A DNA stretch of 32,034 nt. Source: an uncultured Comamonas sp. Lineage in GTDB: Bacteria > Pseudomonadota > Gammaproteobacteria > Burkholderiales > Burkholderiaceae_C. A program made the translations under genes and the position numbers. The stretch covers positions 1 to 32,034 of the forward strand of contig CABIIJ010000027.1 in NCBI GenBank assembly GCA_902175065.1, given 5' to 3'. Under the pieces are notes generated by a model. The model searched no databases. It saw nothing but the letters and a program-made list of their open reading frames with translations, and had not been told where the DNA came from. Positions within the stretch are counted from its first letter, which is position 1. Each line of letters starts with the position of its first letter. Shown here one piece after another: positions 16,039 through 24,804 of this stretch.

Positions 16039-17358
16039 ATGACCAAAGTAAGCGTGACACCCAAAGACGACGCCCGGTGCGGCTGGTTCCACACCGCCCC
16101 GGCCCGTCTGCCCAGACCTGCCCATCGCGGCGAGAAAACCGTCCGCTGGGCGGTGATTGGCGCCGGTTTTACCGGACTGGCTGCCGCACGGCAGTTGGCG
16201 CTGAATTTTCCGGGCGATGAAATCGTGCTGATCGAGGCGCAGGAAGTGGGCTTTGGCACCTCGGGCCGCAATGCCGGTTTTGCCATCGACCTGCCGCACG
16301 ACATCGGTGCTGACGATTACATCGGCGATATTGAAATCGCCAAGACCACACTCCAGCTCAACCGCCTGGGCCAGAACACGCTGCGCACGCTGGTCGAGGA
16401 ACACGGCATCGACTGCCACCTGCGTCCCAGCGGCAAATACCAGGCGGCGGTGGAAAACCGGGGCATTGCCGTGCTGGACGCCTACCGGCGCGGACTGGAC
16501 AAGCTGGGGGAACCTTATGAAATGATTGCCGGCAAAGACCTGCCCGAACACATCGGCACGTCGTTCTACCGCCAGGCGCTGTTCACCCCCGGCACGGCCC
16601 TGGTGCAGCCCGCCGCCCTGGTCAAAGGGCTGGCCGACAGCCTGCCCGGCAACATCACCCTGTACGAGAACACGACGATTACCGAGGTGGAGTACAGCGA
16701 CAAGGTAGTGCTCACTCACGCCCATGGCCGCATCGTGGCCGACCAGATCATTCTGGCGAACAACGCCTTTGGCGCACGCTTCGGCTTCCTCAAGGGCACG
16801 GTGCTGCCCATGTACCTGTACGCCAGCCTGAGCTGCCCGCTGACCGAGGCCGAGCAGACGCAACTGGGCGGCCACCCGTTCTGGGGCGTGATTCCTGCCG
16901 ATCCCTTCGGCAGCACGGTGCGCCGCACGCACGACAACCGCATCCTGATGCGCAACAGCTTCAGCTTCAACCCCGACCAGCAGTCCAAGCCGCATTGCCT
17001 GGAACGCTTTGCGCACAACCACCGCCAGTCTTTCGAGCAGCGCTTTCCCATGCTGCCGAAGGTGACGTTTGAATACACCTGGAGCGGGTCGCTGGCACTG
17101 ACGCAGAACCACAAGGGCTTTTTCGGCCAGCTTGCGCCCAACGTGTATGGCGCCCTGTTCTGCAACGGCCTGGGTGTGACGCGCGGCACCGTCACCGGGA
17201 TGCTGCTGGCCGACATGGTGGCAGGCAAGCGCCACGCACTGACGGACTTTCTGCTGGCCACCTCCGGCCCCAACCGGCTGCCACCCGAGCCGTTTTTGTC
17301 CATCGGCGTGAATGCCACGCTGTGGTGGGGGCAGATGCGGGCGGGCAGGGAAGCCTGA
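16039..17358 (+). CDS. FAD-dependent amine/amino-acid oxidoreductase (DAO family, PuuB-like)
   Basis: This 439-residue flavoprotein of the D-amino-acid oxidase (DAO) superfamily has AGGGGA five bases before ATG 16039. The FAD-binding GxGxxG is at 41-46 (WAVIGAGFTGLAAARQL), with the ribose-binding Glu66 (IVLIEAQEVGFGTSGRNAGF) as in gamma-glutamylputrescine oxidase (PuuB) and related enzymes that oxidise secondary or primary amines. The C-terminal NVYGALFCNGLGVTRGTVTGMLLADM closes the FAD fold. A 35-residue N-terminal extension precedes the Rossmann strand. With a PuuC-like dehydrogenase in the same operon, oxidation of an amine or N-substituted amino acid to an aldehyde is likely. No glutamate-polyamine ligase is present, so a true Puu pathway is not supported. 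Confidence 0.87.
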   Translation: MTKVSVTPKDDARCGWFHTAPARLPRPAHRGEKTVRWAVIGAGFTGLAAARQLALNFPGDEIVLIEAQEVGFGTSGRNAGFAIDLPHDIGADDYIGDIEIAKTTLQLNRLGQNTLRTLVEEHGIDCHLRPSGKYQAAVENRGIAVLDAYRRGLDKLGEPYEMIAGKDLPEHIGTSFYRQALFTPGTALVQPAALVKGLADSLPGNITLYENTTITEVEYSDKVVLTHAHGRIVADQIILANNAFGARFGFLKGTVLPMYLYASLSCPLTEAEQTQLGGHPFWGVIPADPFGSTVRRTHDNRILMRNSFSFNPDQQSKPHCLERFAHNHRQSFEQRFPMLPKVTFEYTWSGSLALTQNHKGFFGQLAPNVYGALFCNGLGVTRGTVTGMLLADMVAGKRHALTDFLLATSGPNRLPPEPFLSIGVNATLWWGQMRAGREA

Positions 17359-17472
17359 TTGACCGCCACCGGATTTCATTTTTTATTTTCTTGATTCTTT
17401 TCTGGATGACGCCATTCATTCAGCGGGATTTTGCACCTCATATTCTCATTACAACGACTGGAGATAATCACC

Positions 17473-18804
17473 ATGCAAAAAAACACGACGTCCATCGAGG
17501 ACGTGCCATTGAACGGCTTTCACCAATTGCTCACCGTGCGCTCGGGCGGCGGCTGGGTGGTGGATGGTTATGTTCTGAGCATTATCGGCGTGGCCCTGAT
17601 GCAGGTCTCCGCCGAACTGAAGCTGACCAATTTCTGGGAAGGCATGATTGCCGCCTCGTCGCTGATCGGCATTTTCTTCGCAGGATTTTTCGGCGGCTGG
17701 CTCACCGACAAGCTGGGCCGCCAGAAGCTGTATTTCGTGCCGCCACTGCTGTTCATCGTGTGCTCGCTGGCGCACCTGTGGGTGGATTCGGCATTCGCCA
17801 TCTTCGCCCTGCGCTTTCTCATCGGCGTCGGCGTGGGCATCGAATACCCGGTGGCCAGCTCGCTGCTGGTGGAATTTCTGCCCAGCAGGAATCGCGGCCC
17901 CCGGCTGGCAACACTGACCATTCTGTGGTTTGCCGGTGCGGCGCTGGCCTACATCGCGGGCAACGCCATCCTGGCCGCGGCAGGCCCCGAGGCCTGGCAC
18001 TGGGTGCTGGCCAGCCCCGCCTTGCTGGGCTTGCCGCTGCTGCTGGTGCGCCTGGGCACACCGGAATCGGCCCGCTGGCTGGTCAGCAAGGGCCGTACTG
18101 CCGAAGCGGATCGCGTGATCAAGAAGGTGTATGGCGCGTCCTTCTCCATCGCCAACATGCCTGCCGCATCGGTGGAAAAACAGGCCTCGCTGGGCACACT
18201 GCTCCAGTCCGGCTATGGCAAGCGCCTGCTGTTCGTGGGCGTGTTCTGGGCCTGTTCGGTGATTCCGGTGTTCGCCGTCTATGCCTTCGTGCCCAAGGTG
18301 CTGGACGCCCTGCACCTGACGGGCGACTGGGCCGCCTACGGCTCGATCGCCATCACGCTGCTGTTCGTGGTGGGCTGCGCCATCGCCACACCACTGGTCA
18401 ATGTCATGGGACGCCGCCCGCTGGTGATCTGGAGCTTTCTGCTGTCGGCGCTGGCGCTGCTGGGCCTGGGCACGTTCTCGGACGGCGCGGAGTGGCTGGT
18501 GCTGACTTTCTTCGGCCTGTATGCCCTGTTCATCGGCGGTGCGCAGGTGCTGCAACTGGTGTACCCGAACGAGATTTTCCCCACCGACATCCGGGCCGCA
18601 GGCGTGGGCATAGGCGCGTCGATCTCGCGCATCGGCGCGGCGGTCGGCACCTGGCTGGTGCCCCTCTCGCTGGCCAGCATCGGCATCGGCAACACCATGT
18701 ATGCGGCGGCTGCGGTGTCCATCGTCGGCCTGCTGGTGTCGGTCTGGCTGGCCCCGGAAACCCGTGGTATGAGCCTGGAAGAAGCCGCCTCGCTCAAGCG
18801 CTGA
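17473..18804 (+). CDS. MFS transporter (sugar/metabolite:H+ symporter type)
   Basis: This 443-residue, twelve-helix permease starts at ATG 17473, chosen for GGAGA at 17460-17464; the upstream in-frame ATG at 17431 lacks a ribosome site. Motif A (GGWLTDKLGRQKLY) follows helix 2, and RFLIGVGVGIEYPVASSLLVEFLPSRNRG in helices 4-5 is the signature of the sugar-porter/metabolite:H+ symporter branch. A second motif (VNVMGRRPLVIWSF) lies after helix 8, and the C-terminal LAPETRGMSLEEAASL matches the PETKG-type end of the branch. Placed between a flavin amine oxidase and a DapA-family lyase, it probably imports the operon's substrate. Confidence 0.9.
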   Translation: MQKNTTSIEDVPLNGFHQLLTVRSGGGWVVDGYVLSIIGVALMQVSAELKLTNFWEGMIAASSLIGIFFAGFFGGWLTDKLGRQKLYFVPPLLFIVCSLAHLWVDSAFAIFALRFLIGVGVGIEYPVASSLLVEFLPSRNRGPRLATLTILWFAGAALAYIAGNAILAAAGPEAWHWVLASPALLGLPLLLVRLGTPESARWLVSKGRTAEADRVIKKVYGASFSIANMPAASVEKQASLGTLLQSGYGKRLLFVGVFWACSVIPVFAVYAFVPKVLDALHLTGDWAAYGSIAITLLFVVGCAIATPLVNVMGRRPLVIWSFLLSALALLGLGTFSDGAEWLVLTFFGLYALFIGGAQVLQLVYPNEIFPTDIRAAGVGIGASISRIGAAVGTWLVPLSLASIGIGNTMYAAAAVSIVGLLVSVWLAPETRGMSLEEAASLKR

Positions 18805-18849
18805 TTCCGTATTTCTGCACTCGTTTTATTCACCCCCAAGGAGATCACC

Positions 18850-19758
18850 ATGAAATTTGAAGGCATCTACACCCCGGCCATCACCCCCCTGGCCGCCGAC
18901 GGCTCCATCGACAAGGCTGCGTTTGCCGACGTGCTGGAGTCCCTGATCGCCGCCCGCGTACACGGCATCATCATCGCTGGCTCCACCGGCGAGTATTACG
19001 CCCACACCACGCAGGAGCGCCTGGAGCTGGCCGCCTACGCCAAGGAAGTGATCGGCACGCGCGCCCAGCTCATCATTGGCACCGACGCGGTGCGCACCGA
19101 GGAATCGGTGGAATACGCCAAGCTGGCCAAGGTGCTCAAGGCCGACGCCATCCTGGTCGGCACGCCCCCTTACGCGCTGCCGACCGAAGCCGAGAACGCC
19201 GCCCACGCGCTGGCGATCGACGCCGCTGCGGGCCTGCCCGTCATGCTCTACAACTACCCTGGCCGCATGAGCATGTCCATGGGCCGCGAGTTCTTCAACA
19301 TCGTCACCCAGGCGTCGAAGAACTTTGTCGCCATCAAGGAAAGCTCGGGCCAGACCGGTCAACTCCACATGCTGGCCTGCGAGTTCCCCGGCATCGCCCT
19401 GTCCTGCGGCTGGGACGATCAGGCGCTGGAGTTCTTCGCCTGGGGTGCGCGTAGCTGGGTTTGCGCTGGCTCCAACTTCATCCCGACCGAGCACATTGCA
19501 CTGTACGAAGCCTGCGTGGTCGAAAAAGACTTCGACAAGGGCCGCCGCATCATGGCAGCGCTGATGCCGCTGATGGATTACCTGGAAGGCGGCAAGTTCG
19601 TCCAGTCCATCAAGTACGGCTGCGAGCTGGCGGGCCTGAAAACCGGCGGCGTGCGTGCCCCGCTGCAAGGGCTGACGGATGAAGAAAAGCAAGGCCTGCA
19701 AGCCGTGGTCGCCAAGCTGAAAAGCGACGTGGCTGCCATCACCGGAGGCAAGCACTGA
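18850..19758 (+). CDS. DapA-family (dihydrodipicolinate synthase/N-acetylneuraminate lyase superfamily) class I aldolase or dehydratase
   Basis: This 302-residue TIM-barrel enzyme has AAGGAGAT before ATG 18850. The Schiff-base lysine is Lys163 (FVAIKESSG) and the catalytic tyrosine Tyr134 (VMLYNYPGRM). The substrate-carboxylate loop is GSTGEY (44-49) in place of the GTTGE of true DapA, which together with context argues against lysine biosynthesis. Superfamily members cleave or condense pyruvate with aldehydes, or dehydrate and deaminate sugar acids and hydroxyproline derivatives. Its stop codon overlaps the ALDH start by one base (TGATG), so it is translationally coupled to an aldehyde dehydrogenase. 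Release of an aldehyde, or formation of a keto-semialdehyde, for that enzyme is a reasonable inference. Confidence 0.9.
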   Translation: MKFEGIYTPAITPLAADGSIDKAAFADVLESLIAARVHGIIIAGSTGEYYAHTTQERLELAAYAKEVIGTRAQLIIGTDAVRTEESVEYAKLAKVLKADAILVGTPPYALPTEAENAAHALAIDAAAGLPVMLYNYPGRMSMSMGREFFNIVTQASKNFVAIKESSGQTGQLHMLACEFPGIALSCGWDDQALEFFAWGARSWVCAGSNFIPTEHIALYEACVVEKDFDKGRRIMAALMPLMDYLEGGKFVQSIKYGCELAGLKTGGVRAPLQGLTDEEKQGLQAVVAKLKSDVAAITGGKH

Positions 19759-21254
19759 TGGCCGCCCCGCTGTTGACCGCCGCCCAATACGCGGCCCTGG
19801 CCCAGTCCATCCCACTGCCGACGCAGGCCTTTGTGGATGGCGCTTTCCGCCCCGCGCTGTCGGGCAAGACCTTCGAGACGACCAACCCTGCCACCGGCCA
19901 GACGCTGGCGCAGATCGCCGCCTGCGGCCCCGAAGATGTGGACGTGGCCGTGGCCGCAGCCAAGGCCGCCTATGAAGATGGCCGTTGGAGCCGCCTGTCG
20001 CCCGGCGAGCGCAAGCACACGCTGCTGCGCTTTGCCGATCTGCTGGAGCAAAACGCCCACGAACTGGCCGTGATGGAGACGCTGGACAGCGGCAAGCCCA
20101 TCCGCGAATGCCAGAACACCGACGTGCCCGAGGCCATCCACACCATCCGCTGGCACGCCGAGCTGATCGACAAAATCTACGACCACACGGCCCCCGTGGG
20201 CGCGAACGCCCTGGCCCTGGTGGTGCGCGAGCCGATTGGCGTGGTGGGCCTGGTGCTGCCGTGGAACTTTCCGCTCTTGATGCTGGCCTGGAAGATCGGC
20301 CCGTCGCTGGCCGCGGGCTGCTCCATCGTCGTCAAGCCCGCCAAGGAAACCACGCTGACCGCGCTGCGCGTGGCCGAGCTGGCGCATGAAGCCGGCGTGC
20401 CCGCAGGCGTGTTCAACGTGCTGCCCGGCGGCGGCCGCGACGTGGGCGAGCCGCTGGGCCGCCACCGCGACGTGACCATGGTGAGCTTTACCGGCTCCAC
20501 CGACACGGGCCGTCTGTTCCTGCAATACGCGGCGGAGTCCAACCTCAAGCGCGTGGTGCTGGAGTGCGGCGGCAAGAACCCCGCCGTGGTGCTGAACGAC
20601 GTGAAAGACCTGGACACCGCGGCCCAGCACATCGTGGCAGGCGCGTTCTGGAACATGGGCGAGAACTGCTCGGCCTCCTCGCGCCTGATCGTGCATGAGG
20701 ACATCAAGGCCGACCTGCTGACCCATATCGGCGTGCACATGCGCAACTGGCAGATGGGCGACCCGCTGGACCCCGACAACCGCCTGGGCGCGATGGTCAG
20801 CAAGGCGCATTTCGACAAGGTCAGCTCTTACTTCGCGCATGCGGCGGAGGAAAAACTCGCCGTGGCCTTTGGCGGCCAGACCGAGCAGGGCGTGTTCGTG
20901 CAGCCCACCGTGGTCGATGGCGTGGGGCGGGACAGCCGTCTGTTCCAGGAAGAAATCTTCGGCCCCATCCTGGCCGTGACCACCTTCAAGACGGTGGAGG
21001 AGGCGATCACGCTGGCCAACGATTCGGTGTATGGTCTGGCCGCCTCGGTCTATACGGACGATCTGCGCCACGCTATCAAGGTGGCGCGTGCCATCCAGGC
21101 CGGGGTGGTCACGGTGAATTGCTTTGGTGAGGGTGACATCACCACGCCCTTCGGCGGCTACAAGGAATCCGGCTTTGGCGGCCGCGACAAATCCCAGTGG
21201 GCGCACGACCAATGCACCGAGATCAAAACCATCTGGATCTACACGCAAGACTGA
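19758..21254 (+). CDS. NAD(P)-dependent aldehyde dehydrogenase (PuuC-like)
   Basis: This 498-residue ALDH superfamily member has Asn170 in LPWNFPLL, the general base Glu269 in LECGGKNP, and the nucleophile Cys304 in NMGENCSASSR, with EEIFGPILAV and PFGGYKESGFGGRDKS near the C-terminus. Overall it resembles E. coli PuuC (gamma-glutamyl-gamma-aminobutyraldehyde dehydrogenase), including IRWHAELIDKIYDH and the C-terminal TEIKTIWIYTQD. It starts inside the stop codon of the DapA-family gene, so it is the coupled last gene of the operon; repeat copy 3 lies eight bases after its stop. It should oxidise the aldehyde generated by the upstream oxidase or lyase to the acid. The substrate is not determined. 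Confidence 0.93.
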   Translation: MAAPLLTAAQYAALAQSIPLPTQAFVDGAFRPALSGKTFETTNPATGQTLAQIAACGPEDVDVAVAAAKAAYEDGRWSRLSPGERKHTLLRFADLLEQNAHELAVMETLDSGKPIRECQNTDVPEAIHTIRWHAELIDKIYDHTAPVGANALALVVREPIGVVGLVLPWNFPLLMLAWKIGPSLAAGCSIVVKPAKETTLTALRVAELAHEAGVPAGVFNVLPGGGRDVGEPLGRHRDVTMVSFTGSTDTGRLFLQYAAESNLKRVVLECGGKNPAVVLNDVKDLDTAAQHIVAGAFWNMGENCSASSRLIVHEDIKADLLTHIGVHMRNWQMGDPLDPDNRLGAMVSKAHFDKVSSYFAHAAEEKLAVAFGGQTEQGVFVQPTVVDGVGRDSRLFQEEIFGPILAVTTFKTVEEAITLANDSVYGLAASVYTDDLRHAIKVARAIQAGVVTVNCFGEGDITTPFGGYKESGFGGRDKSQWAHDQCTEIKTIWIYTQD

Positions 21255-21262
21255 AAGAAAGC

Positions 21263-21342
21263 ATAGCTGCTTTCGCTTTAAATGATTGGTTTTTATATAT
21301 TTTTATATATGAAAACCTTTATATTCAAGCGCCAGCAGCTAT
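21263..21342. repeat. 80-bp dyad repeat, copy 3
   Basis: ATAGCTGCTTTCGCT (21263-21277) and AGCGCCAGCAGCTAT (21328-21342) pair at 13 of 15 positions. The inner site is degenerate (TATGAA at 21308-21313). It lies between the aldehyde dehydrogenase and yddG, followed by TTGTTTTAAAAC. Confidence 0.8.
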
Positions 21343-21368
21343 TGTTTTAAAACAATCATCCCTTTCCC

Positions 21369-22259
21369 ATGCCCAACAAAAACAAAGCCACCCTGATCGG
21401 GCTGATCGCCATCGTGCTGTGGAGCGCCATCGTCGGCCTGATCCGCAGCGTCAGCGACCACCTCGGCCCCACGGGCGGCGCGGCCATGATGTACAGCGTG
21501 GCCTCCGTCTTCCTGCTGCTGACGGTGGGCGGTGCCAGGCCGCGCGAGCTGCGGGCCTTTCCCCCGCGCTACCTGCTCTGGGGCAGCGTGCTGTTCGTGG
21601 CCTACGAGCTGTGCCTGGCCCTGTCCATCGGCTACGCCAACACGGCGCAGCAGGCCATCGAGGTGGGCATGGTCAATTACCTGTGGCCCACCTTCACCAT
21701 CGTCGCGGCCATCCTGTTCAACCGGCAGAAGGCCAACTGGCTCATCGTGCCGGGCTTCGTGCTGTCCATCGTCGGCATCGGCTGGGTGCTGGGCGGCGAG
21801 CAAGGCTTCGACCTGCGCGGCATGGCAGGCAACGTGCAGGACAACCCCCTGAGCTACGGCCTGGCCTTTGCCGGGGCGCTGGTCTGGGCGGGCTACTGCA
21901 CCGTCACCGCCCGCATCGCCCGGGGCAAGAACGGCGTCACGCCGTTCTTCATCCTGGTGGCGCTGGCGCTGTGGGCCAAGTACCTGCTGGAGGGCGGCGG
22001 CAGCATGGATTTCACCCCCTCGGCCATCGTCTACCTGATTCTGGCCGCCGGGGCGATGGGCTTTGGCTACGCCGCCTGGAACGTGGGCATCCTGCACGGC
22101 AACGTCACCATCCTGGCGGGCGCTTCGTACTTCATTCCCGTGCTGTCCTCGGCGCTGTCGGTGTGGCTGCTGGGCGCGTCGCTGTCCTGGGCCTTCTGGC
22201 AGGGCGCGGCCATGGTCTGCGGCGGCGCGATTCTGTGCTGGCTGGCGACGCGGCGGTAG
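21369..22259 (+). CDS. yddG: Aromatic amino acid exporter YddG (DMT superfamily)
   Basis: This 296-residue, ten-helix inner-membrane exporter is strikingly like E. coli YddG as I recall it: KATLIGLIAIVLWSAIVGLIR at the N-terminus, LFVAYELCLALSIGYA, QQAIEVGMVNYLWPTFTI, NWLIVPGFVLSIVG, PLSYGLAFAGALVWAGYCTVT, FGYAAWNVGILHGNVTI and WQGAAMVCGGAILCWLATRR at the C-terminus. In enterobacteria it exports Phe, Tyr, Trp and some toxic analogues. It starts at ATG 21369 with no strong ribosome site. It lies after repeat copy 3 and before the cobalamin riboswitch and is probably a single-gene unit; I see no clear terminator before the riboswitch leader. Confidence 0.95.
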   Translation: MPNKNKATLIGLIAIVLWSAIVGLIRSVSDHLGPTGGAAMMYSVASVFLLLTVGGARPRELRAFPPRYLLWGSVLFVAYELCLALSIGYANTAQQAIEVGMVNYLWPTFTIVAAILFNRQKANWLIVPGFVLSIVGIGWVLGGEQGFDLRGMAGNVQDNPLSYGLAFAGALVWAGYCTVTARIARGKNGVTPFFILVALALWAKYLLEGGGSMDFTPSAIVYLILAAGAMGFGYAAWNVGILHGNVTILAGASYFIPVLSSALSVWLLGASLSWAFWQGAAMVCGGAILCWLATRR

Positions 22260-22339
22260 CGCAGCGCAACAGCCGGATACAAGCTTGCAGTATCATCGCG
22301 GCCCGCTGCCCGCATGAAAAACGCGGGCAGCGCGTGACT

Positions 22340-22531
22340 GGTGCCTGCGCCGCCGTTCTGGCAGCGCGGGTGAAACGGGAAACAGGTGCGTTGCCGCCCA
22401 CGACGACAAAGCCTGTGCTGCCCCCGCAACGGTAAGTGCCCCCTTGGAAATCTCTGCGCCACTGAGGCTACGGCCTTGGGAAGGCGGTTTCTGCGCCTGT
22501 TTTCAGGCAGGCACCAGCCCGGAGACCGGCC
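22340..22531 (+). promoter_or_regulatory. Cobalamin (B12) riboswitch
   Basis: The whole aptamer can be followed: GGTGCCTGC (22340-22348) pairs perfectly with GCAGGCACC (22507-22515). Between them lie GAAACGGGAAACAGGTG, the hallmark B12 box CTGCCCCCGCAACGGTAAG, GCCACTGAGG and GGGAAGGC, and the element closes with CAGCCCGGAGACCGGCC. It stands in the 5' leader of the TonB-dependent receptor at 22683. Binding of cobalamin should reduce expression, probably by occluding translation initiation, since no U-rich terminator is seen before the start. A separate perfect 10-bp hairpin (22304-22332) lies just upstream. Confidence 0.95.
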
Positions 22532-22682
22532 AGCCACGCACACCAGCGGATGTGCTGCGGGGAGGCAGCCACCAGCGCCCGTGCGCGATCGTGCGTGATC
22601 GCTCCTGTCCGCTTGCACATCCTTGACCACCACCGCCGCACTACGGGGACGTTGTGCGGCCCTGCAAGCGACTCGTCTTTTT

Positions 22683-24617
22683 ATGCAAGCACCTCTCTCC
22701 CCCCTGGCTGCGGCCCTGGGCGCAGCCCTGGCCGTCATGGCCGCACCTGCCTGGGCTGAAACTGCCGCATCGGCCCTGCCCGATGTCACCGTCTCGGCCA
22801 CACGCATCGACATGGCCGACCAGGATGCACCCTACGCCTCGGAAGTCCACACCCGTGCGGACATTGAACGCGCCAGCGCAAGCACCCTGTACGACTATCT
22901 GGCACAGCAGACCTCCCTGCAAATCACGCCGGCCTACGGCAACCGCTACGCCCCCGGCATCAACATGCGCGGCTACGGCAGCACCGACGGGTACCAGAAC
23001 GTGGTGGTCACCGTCAATGGCCGCCGCCTGAACAACGTGGACATGGTGCCCCAGCTCCTCGGTGCGATCTCCCTGGCCGACATCGAGCGCATTGAAATCA
23101 CCAAGGGCAGCGGCGCAGTGCTGTTTGGCGACGGGGCCACGGCCGGCACCATCCAGATCTACACCAAGGCCCGCAACGGCGCCAGCCTGGAAGCCTACGC
23201 CGGCAGCCACGGCCAGCGCGGTGCGATTGCCACTGCCGGGCTGGTGCGCGAGCAGTTCGACCTGTCCGCCACCCTGGACCATGGCCGCACCGGCGGCTTC
23301 AGCGACCGCGACCTTTCCGGCAACAAAGACCATAGCGAAGCCAACACCTGGGGGCTGACCGCCGGGGTACGCCCCATCGACGGCCTGCGGGTGGAGCTGG
23401 AAGCAGGCGCTGCGCACATCGACACCCGCTACCCCGACCCGTTGAGCGTGCCGCAGTTCGACGCCAACCCCGGCATGAACAAAGGCACCAACTACACCCA
23501 CCAGCAGTACGAAACCAAGCACTGGGGGCTGGGCGTGGACTACGCACTGAACGACCAGTGGAAGTTCAGTGCCCGCCACCGCGATGAGCGCAAGGATTCG
23601 GTCAACGCCACCTTCAACATGGCCGCCGATTACCGCAGCACCTCGAACGAAGTGGCGCTGCAATTCAGCCACCAGGGCTTCATCCTGAATGCGGGCTGGC
23701 AGAACTTTGACGGCCAGCGTTCCGATGCTGCCAACACCACCAGCAAGAAGAACGACGGCGTCTTTCTCCACGGCCAATACCGCATGGAGCAGCTCACCGT
23801 CTCGGCGGGCCTGCGCCGCGAGCATGTGCGCTACCGCTACGCGCCCACTGCGGGCCAGGCTCTGGAAGGCAAGGAGCATCTGACCTCCTGGGAGCTGGGC
23901 GGCAACTACCGCTTCAGCCCGGCACTGTCGGCCTTTGCCAGCCTGAGCAGCGCCTTCCAGGCACCGGACATCGACCGCTTCTTCCTCTGGGGCGGCGCGT
24001 TCAATGGCTTCATCGTCCCGGCCAAATCCAAAACCCTGACCCTGGGCCTGAACCACCAGACCGAGCGCAACCGCCTCAAAGCCTCGGTGTTCTACGCCAG
24101 GCTGAAGAACGAGATTTATCTGGAGCCAGTGACCTGGGCGAACACCAATATCGACAAGTCGCACAAATACGGCCTGGAGGTGCAAGACCGCTTTGCGCTG
24201 ACGCCCGGCATTGCCGCCTCGGTGAACTACACCTGGACACGCGCCAGGATCGACCGCGAGAACGAAGGCGCCGGCGCCTACAACGGCAATGACCTGCCCG
24301 GCGTGCCGCGCCATGCCGTGGTGCTGGGCCTGGACGTGCGCGTCGCCGACCAGGGGCTGCTGCACCTGTCGCACAACTGGCGCAGCACGGCCTGGGCCGA
24401 AGGCGACTTTGCCAACGCCAACCCCCTGCGCCAGCGCATCTTCCAGTCCACCGACGTGAACTACCGCCACCGCTTTGCCAAAAACGTGGAAGGCTACGTG
24501 GGCGTGAGCAACCTGTTCGACCGCAAGAACGGCATCTGGATCAGCGGGTTCAGCACCAGCGTCTACCCGGTGAACTTCGAGCGCACCTGGAAGCTGGGGG
24601 CAAAAATCCAGTTCTAG
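22683..24617 (+). CDS. TonB-dependent outer-membrane receptor, probable cobalamin/corrinoid importer (BtuB-like)
   Basis: This 644-residue outer-membrane protein has a signal peptide (MQAPLSPLAAALGAALAVMAAPAWA), a TonB box-like DVTVSATR, a plug domain (INMRGYGSTDGYQNVVVTVNGRRLN, SLADIERIEITKGSGAVLFGDGATAGTIQIYTK) and a 22-strand-type barrel ending in the Omp C-terminal phenylalanine (WKLGAKIQF). The B12 riboswitch in its leader assigns the cargo as cobalamin or a related corrinoid; the protein is not especially close to E. coli BtuB. The start is uncertain: ATG 22683 has a weak ribosome site and gives a signal peptide without a positive charge, while TTG 22623 would add 20 residues including three arginines. 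The TAG stop lies inside the left arm of the 169-bp repeat. No btuCDF genes are in the window. Confidence 0.92.
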   Translation: MQAPLSPLAAALGAALAVMAAPAWAETAASALPDVTVSATRIDMADQDAPYASEVHTRADIERASASTLYDYLAQQTSLQITPAYGNRYAPGINMRGYGSTDGYQNVVVTVNGRRLNNVDMVPQLLGAISLADIERIEITKGSGAVLFGDGATAGTIQIYTKARNGASLEAYAGSHGQRGAIATAGLVREQFDLSATLDHGRTGGFSDRDLSGNKDHSEANTWGLTAGVRPIDGLRVELEAGAAHIDTRYPDPLSVPQFDANPGMNKGTNYTHQQYETKHWGLGVDYALNDQWKFSARHRDERKDSVNATFNMAADYRSTSNEVALQFSHQGFILNAGWQNFDGQRSDAANTTSKKNDGVFLHGQYRMEQLTVSAGLRREHVRYRYAPTAGQALEGKEHLTSWELGGNYRFSPALSAFASLSSAFQAPDIDRFFLWGGAFNGFIVPAKSKTLTLGLNHQTERNRLKASVFYARLKNEIYLEPVTWANTNIDKSHKYGLEVQDRFALTPGIAASVNYTWTRARIDRENEGAGAYNGNDLPGVPRHAVVLGLDVRVADQGLLHLSHNWRSTAWAEGDFANANPLRQRIFQSTDVNYRHRFAKNVEGYVGVSNLFDRKNGIWISGFSTSVYPVNFERTWKLGAKIQF

Positions 24618-24782
24618 GGATCCCCTGCACGAATCGAGCGGTAAGCCTGCGCTGCGGATCGGGATGGGATGCAAGGCGCAAACCGCAGCGATAGCCGTAG
24701 CTATCGCGAGGATTTGCAACGCCGCAGACCGCCCGAGGCCGCAGATGCGGGCGGCGCGGCGATTCGTGCAGAGGATCCCTAG
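24614..24782. repeat. 169-bp inverted-repeat element (MITE-like)
   Basis: The 23-base terminal arms at 24614-24636 and 24760-24782, beginning CTAGGGATCC and reading toward CTGCACGAATCG, match at 22 of 23 positions as inverted copies. The interior contains GATGCAAGGCGCAAACCGCA (24668-24687), a small perfect hairpin GCGATAG/CTATCGC (24688-24707), and GCGAGGATTTGCAACGC (24706-24722). It has no coding capacity. The interior blocks recur at the right end of the window. The left arm contains the receptor's stop codon. It fits a non-autonomous mobile or palindromic intergenic element; no flanking target duplication was confirmed. Confidence 0.8.
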
Positions 24783-24804
24783 TTGCCTGCATTTACCAAT
24801 AAAA

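Noticed and set aside
18850-19758. Calling the DapA-family gene dapA (lysine biosynthesis)
   Set aside because: GSTGEY loop, coupling to an aldehyde dehydrogenase and location in a catabolic operon argue against the biosynthetic enzyme.
16039-21254. Assignment to the Puu putrescine pathway
   Set aside because: PuuA (ligase) and PuuD (hydrolase) are missing and a DapA-family enzyme is not part of that pathway.
22304-22332. Perfect 10-bp GC hairpin before the riboswitch as a yddG terminator
   Set aside because: No T tract follows it; it may be part of the leader, so I do not call it a terminator.
22641-24719. 692-residue open frame antisense to the TonB-dependent receptor
   Set aside because: A shadow of the receptor gene; no recognisable motif and no ribosome site.
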